DNA of 43,008 nt from Notoacmeibacter sp. Its GTDB lineage: Bacteria > Pseudomonadota > Alphaproteobacteria > Rhizobiales > Rhizobiaceae. The translations under genes were made by a program, and so were the position numbers. The notes under the pieces were generated by a model. The model ran no database searches and had not been told where the DNA came from. It saw only the letters and a program-made list of their open reading frames with translations. Positions 8,568 through 17,826 of this stretch are shown here, piece after piece. The DNA is taken from assembly GCA_019912385.1 (NCBI GenBank), contig JAIOIW010000029.1, forward strand, positions 1 through 43,008. The letters are read 5' to 3'. Each line of letters begins with the position of its first letter. Position 1 is the first letter of the stretch.

Positions 8568-10061
8568 ATGAATCCGACCGTCCCTCACACGGCTTTGCGC
8601 AGCGCATTGATCGTCATGCTCGCGGTTCTGGCCATTGCGCTCGGCGTACCGGGAACGGGCACGATGGAGGCGCGGGCGCAAGGGCCCGCCTCGGTGGCCG
8701 ATCTGGCCGAGGGCCTGCTCGACGCGGTGGTCAACATCTCCACGACGCAGACCATCAAGGGCAACGATGGCGGCGAAGTGCAGCCGCCGCAATTGCCGGA
8801 CGGATCGCCGTTCAAGGATTATTTCGACGAGTTCTTCAAGGACCCGGGACAGCGCGAGGCGCCGCGCAGGGCCAATTCGCTCGGATCGGGCTTCATCCTT
8901 GACGCCGCCGAAGGCATCGTCATCACGAACAACCACGTGATCGAGGGCGCGGACGAGATCGAGGTCAATTTCGCCAATGGCGACAAGCTGCCGGCAACGC
9001 TGGTCGGGACCGATCCCAAGACCGACATCGCGGTGCTGAAGATCGATCCGGCCAAGCGCAAGCTGACGCCGGTGAAGTTCGGCGATTCATCGCGGATGCG
9101 GATCGGCGACTGGGTGATGGCGATCGGCAATCCGTTCGGGCTTGGCGGAACCGTGACGGTGGGCATCATCTCGGCGATCAACCGCGACATCAATGCCGGC
9201 CCCTATGACGATTTCATCCAGACCGACGCGGCGATCAACCGCGGCAATTCCGGCGGACCGCTGTTCAACATGGACGGCGAGGTGATCGGCATCAACACGG
9301 CGATCATCAGCCCGTCGGGCGGCTCGATCGGCATCGGCTTTTCCATCCCCTCCAAGCTCGCCGTCGGCGTGATCGGGCAGTTGCGCGAGTTCGGCGAAAC
9401 GTGGCGCGGTTGGCTCGGCGTGCGCATCCAGCCGGTGACCGACGACATCGCCGAGAGTCTGGAGATGGGCACGGCGCGTGGCGCGCTGGTTGCCGGCGTG
9501 GTCAAGGGCGGACCGGTCGATGACGGGTCGATCGCGGCCGGCGACGTGATCGTGGAATTCGACGGCCAGGCGGTCAGGGAAATGCACGATCTGCCGCGCA
9601 TCGTCGCGGAAAGCCCGGTCGGCAAGGCGGTGACGGTGAAGGTGTTCCGCAAGGGCAAGCTGATCGACGTCACAGTCACGCTCGGGCGCCTCGAGGACGG
9701 CGAGAAGCTGGCGTCGGCCGAGGACAGCGGCAGCGAGGGCGATGAGGCCGCGCCGGTCAAGTCGGCGAAGGTGCTGGGCATGACGGTTGCCGAGCTGGAC
9801 GACGATCAGCGCGCCAAATTCGAGATCGCACAAGGCGTGTCCGGGGTGGTAATCACGGAGGTCGATGCGAACTCGCAGGCCGAGGAGCGCGGCGTCGTAG
9901 CCGGCGACGTGATCACGGAGATCGCACAGGAGTCGGTGACCGGTCCCGACGACGTCCTGAAACGGATCGAGGCTCTCAAGAGCCAGGGGCGCAAGAATGC
10001 GCTGCTGATGCTGGCGTCGAAGACGGGCGAGTTGCGGTTCATCACGATCCGAATCGAATGA
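8568..10061 (+). CDS. Do-family (DegP/DegQ-like) periplasmic serine protease
   Basis: The product is 497 aa from the ATG at 8568, chosen because it gives a clean signal peptide (MNPTVPHTALRSALIVMLAVLAIALG...ARA) and GAAG lies just upstream; in-frame ATGs at 8520 and 8550 are alternatives. The trypsin-like catalytic triad is visible: His123 in TNNHVIEGA, Asp153 in KTDIAVLK and Ser228 in NRGNSGGPLF. Two PDZ domains follow, at about 290-380 and 405-490 (VSGVVITEVDANSQAEERGVVAGDVI). It degrades or refolds damaged envelope proteins. Position after hflKC fits an envelope quality-control block. Confidence 0.93.
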   Translation: MNPTVPHTALRSALIVMLAVLAIALGVPGTGTMEARAQGPASVADLAEGLLDAVVNISTTQTIKGNDGGEVQPPQLPDGSPFKDYFDEFFKDPGQREAPRRANSLGSGFILDAAEGIVITNNHVIEGADEIEVNFANGDKLPATLVGTDPKTDIAVLKIDPAKRKLTPVKFGDSSRMRIGDWVMAIGNPFGLGGTVTVGIISAINRDINAGPYDDFIQTDAAINRGNSGGPLFNMDGEVIGINTAIISPSGGSIGIGFSIPSKLAVGVIGQLREFGETWRGWLGVRIQPVTDDIAESLEMGTARGALVAGVVKGGPVDDGSIAAGDVIVEFDGQAVREMHDLPRIVAESPVGKAVTVKVFRKGKLIDVTVTLGRLEDGEKLASAEDSGSEGDEAAPVKSAKVLGMTVAELDDDQRAKFEIAQGVSGVVITEVDANSQAEERGVVAGDVITEIAQESVTGPDDVLKRIEALKSQGRKNALLMLASKTGELRFITIRIE

Positions 10062-10089
10062 TCTCGGCAAGTTATTGAAAAACAACGGG

Positions 10090-10119
10090 AAAGGACGGTC
10101 AATCGGCCGCCCTTTTCTT
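10090..10119 (+). terminator. Intrinsic terminator after the Do protease gene
   Basis: AAAGGACGG (10090-10098) pairs with CCGCCCTTT (10107-10115) with a single A-C mismatch, followed by TCTTTTG. It lies between two convergent genes and overlaps the end of the acetyltransferase gene on the other strand. Confidence 0.5.
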
Positions 10120-10680
10120 TTGCCAGTCGGCTCTCGTCAAGCGATAGAAGACGTGCGGCTTGAGATGCGGGTGGGTGTCGGGTACGCGCGGGTGATCGAA
10201 ATCGAGTGCCGGTTCCGGTATCATGCCGATGCGTTTCATGACGGCGGTCGAGGCGTGATTGTCTTGGACGGCAAACGAGACGATCTCGTCGAGGTGGAGA
10301 TCCTTAAAGCCGTTGCGCAACAGGGCGTTGGCGGCTTCGGTAGCGTAGCCCTTTCCCCAGTGTTCGGGCAGGACGCGCCAGCCGATCTCGACTGCGGGCG
10401 CAAACGCCGCCTTGAAGCGCACCGGCATGAGACCGGCGAAACCGATTGGGTCTTCCTTGTCCTTCAGGCACAGGGCGGCCCATCCGAAACCATACTCGGC
10501 AATCAGCGGGAACAGACCGTCCAGTAGTGCATCCGCTTCTGCGCGGGCAAGCCGCTGCGGAAAGAACCGCATGATCTCGGGATCGGAAAACAGCCGGTGG
10601 AACGCGGTGCGGTCGGTGGTGGAACCGGTCCAGTGACGCAGCAGCAGCCGGTCAGTGATGATTTCGGCGCCGGCTTTCAT
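10099..10680 (-). CDS. GNAT family N-acetyltransferase (RimJ/RimL type)
   Basis: The product has 193 aa. The N-terminal LITDRLLLRHW-like beta strand (IITDRLLLRHWTGS), the central GFAGLMPVRF, and the acetyl-CoA loop WRVLPEHWGKGYATEAANALL (Q/R-x-x-G-x-A type) identify the fold. The following FAVQDNHASTAVMKRIGMI is the usual SxxxxxKxGF-like element. It acetylates an unknown amine. Its start overlaps the serB stop by 4 nt (ATGA), so the two are translationally coupled, though a functional link is not obvious. Confidence 0.9.
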   Translation of the reverse strand: MKAGAEIITDRLLLRHWTGSTTDRTAFHRLFSDPEIMRFFPQRLARAEADALLDGLFPLIAEYGFGWAALCLKDKEDPIGFAGLMPVRFKAAFAPAVEIGWRVLPEHWGKGYATEAANALLRNGFKDLHLDEIVSFAVQDNHASTAVMKRIGMIPEPALDFDHPRVPDTHPHLKPHVFYRLTRADWQKKRAAD

Positions 10681-11564
10681 GTCACGAACTCGGCCTGCCG
10701 GTAGCCCTGGATGTAGAGCAGGGCGGTGAGATCGCCGTGATCGATGCGGATGGCGGCCTGGGCGGCGACCGACGGCTTGGCATGGAGCGCCACGCCGGAA
10801 CCGGCCAGGCGGATCATGGCCAGATCGTTGGCGCCATCGCCGACGGCCATGGCATCCTGCGGCGTCAGGCCGAGGCGCATTGCGATTTCCACCAGCGCGT
10901 CGACCTTGGCCTGCTGGCCGAGGACCGGCTCTGCCACCTTGCCGGCGAGATGTCCGTCCTCTTCGATCAAGATGTTGGCGCGGTTCTCGTCAAAGCCGAT
11001 GAGTTCGGCGACGCGGGTGGTAAAGGCCGTGAACCCGCCGGAAACGAGGGCGGTGTAACCGCCGTTGGCGCGCATGGTGCGCACGAGTTCGCGGCCGCCC
11101 GGTGTCAGCGTGATGCGCTCGGCGATGACCTTTTCGATCACCGAGACCGGGAGCCCCCGGAGCAGGGCCACGCGTTCGCGCAATGCCGGCTCGAAGGCGA
11201 TCTCGCCGTTCATGGCGCGCGCAGTGATGGCCGCTACATGGGCCTTGATGCCGGCCTCTTCGGCAAGTTCATCGATACACTCCTGGCCGATCATGGTGGA
11301 ATCCATGTCCGCGAGAAGGATTTTCTTGCGCCGTGTCGCCGCCGGCTGGACCACGATATCGAGCGGTGACCCGCCGATTGCTTCGCGAAGGGCCTCCTCG
11401 GCATCGTCGCCCGAAAGGTGGATAGGGACGGTGACGTCGCAGGCGATGCCTTCGGCCAGCCAGTCGGGCGTGCTTGCGCCGACCGCGGCACAGGCCTTAT
11501 CTGCCAGCGAAGATGCAAGCGCACGGGTGCGCGGACTGGAGAGCAACGTGGCGACAAGCGACAT
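10677..11564 (-). CDS. serB: Phosphoserine phosphatase SerB
   Basis: The product is 295 aa from the ATG at 11564, with the conserved MSLVATLLSSP opening. It catalyses the last step of serine synthesis, hydrolysing O-phosphoserine. HAD-phosphatase motifs are present: DMDST with nucleophile Asp86 and Asp88, the motif-II serine in YTALVSGGFTAF, and the motif-III/IV LGLTPQDAMAVGDGANDLAMI. The N-terminal 75 residues form the small regulatory domain typical of proteobacterial SerB. The gene faces miaA head to head: the serB ATG occupies 11564-11562 on the minus strand and overlaps possible miaA starts. Confidence 0.96.
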   Translation of the reverse strand: MSLVATLLSSPRTRALASSLADKACAAVGASTPDWLAEGIACDVTVPIHLSGDDAEEALREAIGGSPLDIVVQPAATRRKKILLADMDSTMIGQECIDELAEEAGIKAHVAAITARAMNGEIAFEPALRERVALLRGLPVSVIEKVIAERITLTPGGRELVRTMRANGGYTALVSGGFTAFTTRVAELIGFDENRANILIEEDGHLAGKVAEPVLGQQAKVDALVEIAMRLGLTPQDAMAVGDGANDLAMIRLAGSGVALHAKPSVAAQAAIRIDHGDLTALLYIQGYRQAEFVT

Positions 11565-12504
11565 GGACAGCACCGTGGACGAAGCCGATGGGCGGGCGTT
11601 GAAAGATGCCGTCCTGATAGCCGGGCCGACGGCAAGCGGCAAGACGGCAATGGCAGTCCGCGCCGCGCGTGCGCTGGGCGGTGTCGTCATCAATGCCGAC
11701 TCCATGCAGGTCTATTCGGTGCTCGACCGTCTGACGGCACGGCCGGGGCGCGAGGAACTGGCGGCCGCGCCGCATTTCCTGTTCGGACATGTCGATCCGG
11801 CGAACGACTATTCGACCGGAGCGTGGCTTGGCGATGTACGGCGCGTCATCGCCGACGAGCTGCGCAGCCGGCCGGCCATCTTCGTTGGTGGCACGGGGCT
11901 TTACTTCAAGGCGCTGTTGGGCGGCCTCTCCGACATGCCGCGCGTTCCCGACGCGATACGCCGGCGGTGGCGTTATCGCCTGGCGGAGGAAGGCCCGGCG
12001 AAGCTGCACCGGATACTCAGGAAGGAAGATCCGTCCGGGGCCATGGCGATCATGCCTGGCGACGGCCAGCGGATCGTGCGTGCACTGGAAGTGCTGGAAG
12101 CTTCCGGCAAGCCGATTTCCCATTGGCAATCGAAGTCCGGCCAGCCGACGGTCGATCCGCGCGCCGCCCGGCGGTTCGTCCTTGTGCCGGATCGCGACTG
12201 GCTGCGCGATCGTATTGCCCTGCGTTTTGCCGCGATGGTGAAAGGTGGCGCGCTCGACGAGGTCCGCAGGCTGGTTGCGATGGGCTTGCCGCCGGAGAAC
12301 CCCGCCATGAAGGCCATCGGCGTGCGCGAGCTTGCCGCCTATCTGGAGGGGAGCCTGACGCTCGACGCGGCGCTGGAGAAAGCGGTGACGGCCACGCGCC
12401 AATATGCCAAGCGTCAGATGACCTGGTTCAGAAACCAGCTGGGGCCGGAATGGCAGCGGGTCGATGTTCCCGACAGGCTGGGGGAAACGGTTGGTTTACC
12501 CTGA
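11548..12504 (+). CDS. miaA: tRNA dimethylallyltransferase MiaA
   Basis: The enzyme adds an isopentenyl group to A37 of tRNAs reading UNN codons. The P-loop GPTASGKT, the NADSMQVY motif, the DPANDYSTGAW substrate loop, FVGGTGLYFKALLGGLSDMP and the C-terminal RQYAKRQMTWFRNQL are all present. I place the start at GTG 11548 because GGAG at 11538-11541 is spaced 6 nt from it. The in-frame ATG at 11563 has no ribosome binding site but would also give a full-length enzyme (313 aa instead of 318). Either start overlaps the divergent serB start. Confidence 0.95.
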   Translation: MATSDMDSTVDEADGRALKDAVLIAGPTASGKTAMAVRAARALGGVVINADSMQVYSVLDRLTARPGREELAAAPHFLFGHVDPANDYSTGAWLGDVRRVIADELRSRPAIFVGGTGLYFKALLGGLSDMPRVPDAIRRRWRYRLAEEGPAKLHRILRKEDPSGAMAIMPGDGQRIVRALEVLEASGKPISHWQSKSGQPTVDPRAARRFVLVPDRDWLRDRIALRFAAMVKGGALDEVRRLVAMGLPPENPAMKAIGVRELAAYLEGSLTLDAALEKAVTATRQYAKRQMTWFRNQLGPEWQRVDVPDRLGETVGLP

Positions 12505-12508
12505 AGCG

Positions 12509-12527
12509 ACTTTCCGGTCCGGAAAGT
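12509..12527. repeat. Short perfect inverted repeat after miaA
   Basis: ACTTTCCGG and CCGGAAAGT flank a single T, just 5 nt after the miaA stop. On the plus strand it is followed by AAAAAA rather than T residues, so it is not a classical terminator for miaA. The arms would make a protein-binding dyad or a minus-strand structure. Role unknown. Confidence 0.4.
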
Positions 12528-12633
12528 AAAAAATACGACCGGAAGGAGATGGATAGAATTCGCCTTTAACTGCAGGTTAGCGGCGTCGTATTTAAATGTA
12601 TTTTGCAGACTTTGCTAAGGAGGGTGTGGGGCA

Positions 12634-13425
12634 GTGCGCTTCCACAAGGCTGAACTCGCGTTCTTCGTGTTCATCGCGCTGTTGGCGGGAAGCACGATGG
12701 CGTTGATGTTTCCGCTCTATCGTCTCGGGGTGCTCCCGATGCCCGGCAACAGCATCCCCCTCACCGGGGAGATGGTGGCGACCGGCATCGGCGTGGCGGT
12801 TGCCGCGTTGCTGCTGATCACCGGGCTGATCTTCGGCCTGTTCTACATCTATCCGATCCTGCGCATTCAGGTGCGCGAAGAGGCGCATCTCCGCGAAATG
12901 GCCCAGTCATTAAGCCAGCGTTCGGAATCGCTGGAGCAGGCTGCCATGACCGATGGCCTTACAGGCATGCAGAACCGGCGCTATTTCGACGGCGCCTTGC
13001 AGGAATATTTGAAGGAATTCAGAAGGATCGAACGGCCTGTCGGGTTGATGGTTCTCGATCTCGACAATTTCAAACTGGTCAACGACACCTACGGGCACGA
13101 TGTCGGCGACGAAGTGCTGCGCTCCGTAGCCAAGTGCCTGCATGAGTTCACCCGCTTCCATGATGTCGTGGCGCGGCTTGGCGGCGAGGAGTTCGCCGTG
13201 GTTGCGCCCAACATGGATTCGGCGGCGCTGGCAAAGTTCGCGGAACGGATCCGGCAGGCAATTTCATTACTGACCATATCCGCCGGCAATGTGCGGCTGA
13301 AGGTGACGATGAGCATCGGCGTTGCGGTTTGGAATGGCCGTGAAGAGGCAAGCGAATTCTATCGCCGCGCCGACAGGATGCTCTACCGTGCCAAGCGGGA
13401 AGGGCGGAACCGGGTCTGCGCCTGA
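12634..13425 (+). CDS. Membrane-bound GGDEF diguanylate cyclase
   Basis: The product is 263 aa. The start is GTG at 12634, supported by AAGGAGG at 12617-12623. Two membrane helices (about residues 10-30 and 47-76) are followed by a short helical linker (LREMAQSLSQRSESLEQAAMTDGLTG) and a complete GGDEF domain. The active motif is GGEEF at 183-187. An inhibitory I-site RxxD is visible as RFHD at 174-177, exactly five residues before it. The protein should therefore make c-di-GMP and be product-inhibited. Two PilZ receptor genes lie about 21 kb downstream. No sensory domain beyond the membrane part is seen. Confidence 0.93.
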   Translation: MRFHKAELAFFVFIALLAGSTMALMFPLYRLGVLPMPGNSIPLTGEMVATGIGVAVAALLLITGLIFGLFYIYPILRIQVREEAHLREMAQSLSQRSESLEQAAMTDGLTGMQNRRYFDGALQEYLKEFRRIERPVGLMVLDLDNFKLVNDTYGHDVGDEVLRSVAKCLHEFTRFHDVVARLGGEEFAVVAPNMDSAALAKFAERIRQAISLLTISAGNVRLKVTMSIGVAVWNGREEASEFYRRADRMLYRAKREGRNRVCA

Positions 13426-13654
13426 TGCAGCCGGCGCCCACCTGACGCAGGCGCGGCGCGTATCCCTGCCGCGCCGGCAGACTGAAGAAACGGAACTTCA
13501 TCCGAATACGACCGGTTCACGGTCCGGCGGCGCCACCGTCCGGCAAGTCCGACCGATCCGCCTGACCGTTCTGCGCGTATCGCATGGCAGTGTACTTCGG
13601 GACAAACAGGCGGCCGGCGGGCCATCGAATTGGCCGATAGCGCTCAGGGCCGCA

Positions 13655-15673
13655 TCAGCGTTGCTTGCGGAAGGATCGGATGAGGTCGCTGCTGGAGAAC
13701 CCGGATTGATCGGGTTCGCGGTTGGTCTCTGGCGCGTGACGGCCGGTTTCCGCCTGTTCGGCATACCCGCCGGAGAGCGATTCATGCAGACGCGAGAATT
13801 TCGGTGCTCGCCTGGAGTAATCCGGGCTGTCGCTGGCAGTTGCGCGCGCGCTCCACTCCTGCCTTTCCCGGCCGGGTGCTGCATGCGGCTCGCTGTGGGC
13901 GGGCTCGACAGAGGGGGCCTGTGGCAGGAAATGGTTCTCGGCGGTCTCGTCGAAGGGATCGTCGTGATCGACGCCGCCCTCGCGCATGCGCTGGATGACG
14001 GATGAGAGTGGTATCTGGTAGGTCCCGGCCTTGGCCTTGGCCTGCTGTTCGTAAATATGAGCGCCCGGCAGATCCTTGGCCGCGATCGTTTCGAACATCA
14101 TGCGCATCGGCGTATGCAGGGCCTCGCCAAATGCGATGCATTCACGATTGGCCACCGACGACAGGAACGAGACGGTCGAACGCGCGGCACCGGTGATCGC
14201 CTTCTTGATGATCTGCTGGTCATGCTCGTTGCCGAGCCGCATGGCGAAGACAGTATTGCACTGCGACAGGATTGTCTGGTCGAGTTCGCCGGGACGCTGG
14301 GTGACGACACCGAGATATACGCCGTATTTGCGGCCTTCCTTGGCGATGCGCGCGATGGCCTGCCGGGTGGGCCAGAAGCCGGCGCCGCGGTCGGAGGGAA
14401 TATAGCGGTGCGCCTCCTCGCAGATTACCAGCGTCTGGATCGCCCCGTCGCTGGAAAGCGCCAGGTCGAAGGCCATGCGACAGAGCACCGATGCGACGGC
14501 GTTGACGACTTCGGAAGGCAGGTTCGACATCTCGAATACGCAGATGGGCTTGCCTTCCTGAGGAATCCGGAACACGTGGCCGAGGATCTGCGGGAGCGTG
14601 TCGCCGATTGTCCTGTTGCCGAACATGAAATGGAACCGGGGATCGTTGATGAGCGATTCCAGCCGGTTGCGCAAGGATTTGAGGTGCGGGCGCTCGGCTT
14701 TGCCCTCAAGTTGCCCGATCCGTTCTTCGATGATCGCCAGCAGATCGGCCATACGGTAGGGCACCGGCGTGTCGGCGGTCAGGGACGTGACCTCGCGCTT
14801 GAGAAGCAGATGCGAGCTCGGCGACGAGGAGTTCTTGAAGCGCTCCTTGGCGATGGGAATGAAATCGCGCAGCGCGTCGACCTCGGCGGGGATGGGCGGC
14901 TGGCCGCGATAGATCACGTCGACCAGTTCCTCCTGCTTGAAGACCCAGAAGGGCAGGTCGAGCCTGTTGGCGTCCACCGTGATCGCGTCATCGGGAAAGG
15001 CGGTCGAAAATTCCGAATGGGGATCGAGGACCAGTATGCGGATGTCGGGACGCTTTTCGACGATCTTGCGCAGCAGGAGCGTGACCGCCGTCGTCTTGCC
15101 GACGCCGGTCGTGCCGACCACCGCGAAGTGGCGGGCGAGCAGGTTGTCGATATTGATCAGTGCGGGAATGGAGGGGTCCTGGCTCAGATGGCCGATCGAG
15201 ACCGCATTCGACCGGCTCGCAACATATATTGCCTGCAGATCGAGCGCGCGGATGCGGTGGGCCGTCGCGCCCATGTAGGGGAAGCCGGAAATGCCGTTGG
15301 TAAACGTCGCCTTGCCGTCCGCCTCCATCCTGACCTCGCCGATCAGTTCGACATAGATATGGATCGTATTCTGATCGTCGGCGTTCCAGGTCTTGACCGG
15401 AACGTCTACGCGGTAGATCAGCCCGACCGGGCGGTTTTCGCCGACGCGGATCGAGATCATCTGGCCGACGGCCCAGTAATCCTGCGATCCCTTGGCAGCC
15501 CGGCCTGCCTTCGCGGCGATGACCGCGTGTTCGCCATCGCATTCGATAACGTAGCCTTCGGCCCGGTTGCGCTGTATGATCTTGCCGTCGACCTCGACGG
15601 TCTCGAACCTGGAATCATCGACGTTGTCCAGCGCAAACTCGCCGATTTCGTCACCTGTCAGTTCCTTGCGCAT
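13655..15673 (-). CDS. HerA-type (DUF87) ATPase
   Basis: The product has 672 aa. An N-terminal beta-barrel-like HAS domain (about 25-140) is followed by a Walker A GTTGVGKTT at 187-195. A Walker B-like TLVICEEAHRY and the downstream ARIAKEGRKYGVYLGVVTQRPGELDQTILSQCNT segment with its sensor and arginine-finger elements follow. This fits hexameric HerA/FtsK-superfamily DNA translocases. The last 90 residues are Ser/Arg/Glu-rich and look disordered. HerA usually works with the NurA nuclease, but no NurA gene is adjacent. The role may be DNA end processing or something else; only the ATPase fold is secure. Confidence 0.85.
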   Translation of the reverse strand: MRKELTGDEIGEFALDNVDDSRFETVEVDGKIIQRNRAEGYVIECDGEHAVIAAKAGRAAKGSQDYWAVGQMISIRVGENRPVGLIYRVDVPVKTWNADDQNTIHIYVELIGEVRMEADGKATFTNGISGFPYMGATAHRIRALDLQAIYVASRSNAVSIGHLSQDPSIPALINIDNLLARHFAVVGTTGVGKTTAVTLLLRKIVEKRPDIRILVLDPHSEFSTAFPDDAITVDANRLDLPFWVFKQEELVDVIYRGQPPIPAEVDALRDFIPIAKERFKNSSSPSSHLLLKREVTSLTADTPVPYRMADLLAIIEERIGQLEGKAERPHLKSLRNRLESLINDPRFHFMFGNRTIGDTLPQILGHVFRIPQEGKPICVFEMSNLPSEVVNAVASVLCRMAFDLALSSDGAIQTLVICEEAHRYIPSDRGAGFWPTRQAIARIAKEGRKYGVYLGVVTQRPGELDQTILSQCNTVFAMRLGNEHDQQIIKKAITGAARSTVSFLSSVANRECIAFGEALHTPMRMMFETIAAKDLPGAHIYEQQAKAKAGTYQIPLSSVIQRMREGGVDHDDPFDETAENHFLPQAPSVEPAHSEPHAAPGRERQEWSARATASDSPDYSRRAPKFSRLHESLSGGYAEQAETGRHAPETNREPDQSGFSSSDLIRSFRKQR

Positions 15674-15754
15674 CGGCCAGTTCCCAATGATATCTGCTTG
15701 ATCATACGTCCATCAGGTTAAGGTCCGGTTCCCGTAATTTAACGAATTGTCATG

Positions 15755-15782
15755 TTGACGATCGTCTGGCCGCGTGTTTAAT
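15755..15782 (+). promoter_or_regulatory. Candidate promoter of the ilvB leader
   Basis: TTGACG (15755-15760) and TTTAAT (15777-15782) are 16 bp apart. The transcript would start around 15788-15792, that is at or within a few bases of the leader peptide ATG at 15792. This geometry implies a leaderless or nearly leaderless start, as in rhizobial trpL. Confidence 0.5.
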
Positions 15783-15791
15783 GTCGCGCCC

Positions 15792-15842
15792 ATGAAACAG
15801 AGCATTCTCGTAGTACGAACGCGTATGGGCAGGGCGGCGTAG
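15792..15842 (+). CDS. ilvB operon leader peptide (16 aa)
   Basis: The short frame reads MKQSILVVRTRMGRAA and stops at TAG 15840-15842. The run Ile-Leu-Val-Val (codons ATT CTC GTA GTA, 15804-15815) contains exactly the end products of the pathway encoded downstream. It sits between a promoter and a strong intrinsic terminator placed ahead of the acetolactate synthase gene. This is the classical arrangement for ribosome-mediated attenuation: stalling at scarce Ile/Leu/Val codons would prevent terminator formation. GGGCGGC/GCCGCCC (15832-15848) spans the stop codon, and GCGTATGGG (15821-15829) can pair with CCCATGCGC (15860-15868) as the outer part of a pause hairpin. I could not define the antiterminator by eye. 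Confidence 0.8.
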   Translation: MKQSILVVRTRMGRAA

Positions 15843-15874
15843 CCGCCCGGCGACAGCCACCCATGCGCGACAAC

Positions 15875-15898
15875 AGGCCCTTTCGAAGGGCCTTTTTT
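15875..15898 (+). terminator. Attenuator terminator ahead of ilvB
   Basis: AGGCCCTT (15875-15882) pairs with AAGGGCCT (15886-15893) over a TCG loop and is followed by a run of T residues (15893-15898). It lies 68 nt upstream of the ilvB start and 33 nt after the leader peptide stop, so it must be conditional for ilvB to be expressed. Confidence 0.85.
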
Positions 15899-15965
15899 AT
15901 TGGCCGAAATCCAGTTAAACGACCAGTTTCCCCGTTCGGGGACGAAGAAATGAACGGAAAGACCG

Positions 15966-17750
15966 ATGGCAGCAGGACATGAAACCGGGCGTCGCGAAAT
16001 GACCGGCGCGGAGATGGTGGTGCAGGCGCTGAAGGATAACGGCGTCCTCCACATATTCGGATATCCGGGCGGAGCCGTCCTTCCCATCTACGACGAGATT
16101 TTCCAGCAGGACGATGTCCAGCATATCCTGGTGCGCCACGAGCAGGGCGCGGGGCATGCGGCGGAGGGCTATGCGCGCTCCACCGGCAAACCCGGTGTGA
16201 TGCTGGTGACCTCCGGGCCGGGCGCCACCAACGCGGTGACGCCGCTGCAGGATGCGCTGATGGATTCGATCCCGCTGGTCTGCATCACCGGGCAGGTTCC
16301 CACCAGCCTGATCGGTTCCGATGCTTTCCAGGAGTGCGACACGGTCGGCATCACGCGCCCGTGCACCAAGCACAACTGGCTGGTCAAGGACGTCAACGAT
16401 CTCGCGCGCGTTCTGCACGAGGCGTTCCACGTTGCCACGACCGGCCGCCCCGGCCCCGTGGTCGTCGATATTCCCAAGGATGTCCAGTTTGCGGTCGGCA
16501 CCTATGTCCCGCCAACCGAGATCAGCCGGCCGAGCTACCGGCCGGTGGTCCAGGGCGACCTGAACCGCATCAAGGAAGCCGTTTCGCTGATGGCAAAGGC
16601 GAAAAGGCCGGTCATCTATTCGGGCGGCGGTGTCGTCAATGCCGGCCCGGAAGCCTGCCATCTCCTGCGCGAACTGGTCGAACTGACGGGTTTCCCGATC
16701 ACCTCGACGCTGATGGGGCTTGGCGCCTACCCGGCCTCGGGCAAGAACTGGCTCGGCATGCTGGGCATGCACGGGACGTATGAAGCCAACATGACGATGC
16801 ACGACTGCGACGTCATGGTCTGCATCGGCGCGCGTTTCGATGACCGGATAACGGGGCGCCTCGACGCCTTTTCGCCCGACTCCAAGAAAATCCACATCGA
16901 TATCGATCCATCGTCGATCAACAAGAACGTGAGGGTGGATATCCCGATCATCGGCGATGCCGGCCTGATCCTGGAGGACATGGTGCGGCTGTGGCGGGCG
17001 GCGGAACGCGCCGACCGGAAGGCGCTTGCGCCCTGGTGGCAGCAGATCGAGCGCTGGCGGGCACGCAACAGCCTCGCCTATTCGCCCAACAAGGACGTGA
17101 TCATGCCGCAATACGCGATCCAGCGGCTCTACGAGGCGACGAAGGACCGCGACACCTACATCGCGACCGAAGTCGGCCAGCACCAGATGTGGGCCGCGCA
17201 GTTCTACGGGTTCGAACAACCCAACCGCTGGATGACGTCGGGCGGGCTCGGAACCATGGGCTACGGCCTGCCGGCGACGCTGGGCATCCAGATCGCCCAT
17301 CCCGATGCGCTGGTGATCGACATTGCGGGCGACGCCTCGGTGCAGATGACGATCCAGGAAATTTCGTCGGCCGTGCAGTATGAGGCGCCGATCAAGATCT
17401 TCATCCTGAATAACCACTACATGGGCATGGTGCGCCAGTGGCAGCAATTGCTGCACGGCAACCGGCTGTCGCATTCCTATTCCGAAGCGCTGCCCGATTT
17501 CGTCAAGCTGGCAGAGGCCTACGGCGCGCACGGCATCCGCTGTGCCAAGCCTGGCGACCTCGACGACGCGATCAAGGAAATGATCGACGTGAAGAAGCCG
17601 GTGATTTTCGACTGCGAGGTCGCGAACCTCGCCAACTGCTTCCCGATGATCCCGTCGGGCAAGGCGCATAACGAGATGCTGCTGCCCGACGAGGCGACCG
17701 ATGAAGCGGTCGCCAATGCGATCGACGCGGAAGGCAGGGCGCTGGTGTGA
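15966..17750 (+). CDS. ilvB: Acetolactate synthase large (catalytic) subunit
   Basis: The product has 594 aa. It condenses two pyruvates, or pyruvate and 2-oxobutyrate, as the first committed step of Val/Leu and Ile synthesis. The thiamine-diphosphate glutamate lies in [15 protein letters not shown]. The middle FAD-binding domain starts near GGGVVNAG, and the C-terminal cofactor motif begins [29 protein letters not shown]. The N-terminus [33 protein letters not shown] is standard. The small subunit is encoded in the same operon after an EamA transporter gene. Expression is probably set by the attenuator just upstream. The symbol could equally be ilvI. Confidence 0.97.
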   Translation: MAAGHETGRREMTGAEMVVQALKDNGVLHIFGYPGGAVLPIYDEIFQQDDVQHILVRHEQGAGHAAEGYARSTGKPGVMLVTSGPGATNAVTPLQDALMDSIPLVCITGQVPTSLIGSDAFQECDTVGITRPCTKHNWLVKDVNDLARVLHEAFHVATTGRPGPVVVDIPKDVQFAVGTYVPPTEISRPSYRPVVQGDLNRIKEAVSLMAKAKRPVIYSGGGVVNAGPEACHLLRELVELTGFPITSTLMGLGAYPASGKNWLGMLGMHGTYEANMTMHDCDVMVCIGARFDDRITGRLDAFSPDSKKIHIDIDPSSINKNVRVDIPIIGDAGLILEDMVRLWRAAERADRKALAPWWQQIERWRARNSLAYSPNKDVIMPQYAIQRLYEATKDRDTYIATEVGQHQMWAAQFYGFEQPNRWMTSGGLGTMGYGLPATLGIQIAHPDALVIDIAGDASVQMTIQEISSAVQYEAPIKIFILNNHYMGMVRQWQQLLHGNRLSHSYSEALPDFVKLAEAYGAHGIRCAKPGDLDDAIKEMIDVKKPVIFDCEVANLANCFPMIPSGKAHNEMLLPDEATDEAVANAIDAEGRALV

Positions 17751-17826
17751 GGCGGGACCTTGATACTTGCGACAAGAGAACCAGGCGTGCAACGCTCGTC
17801 GCCTGGCCCCGCGTGCGGTTGATCCG

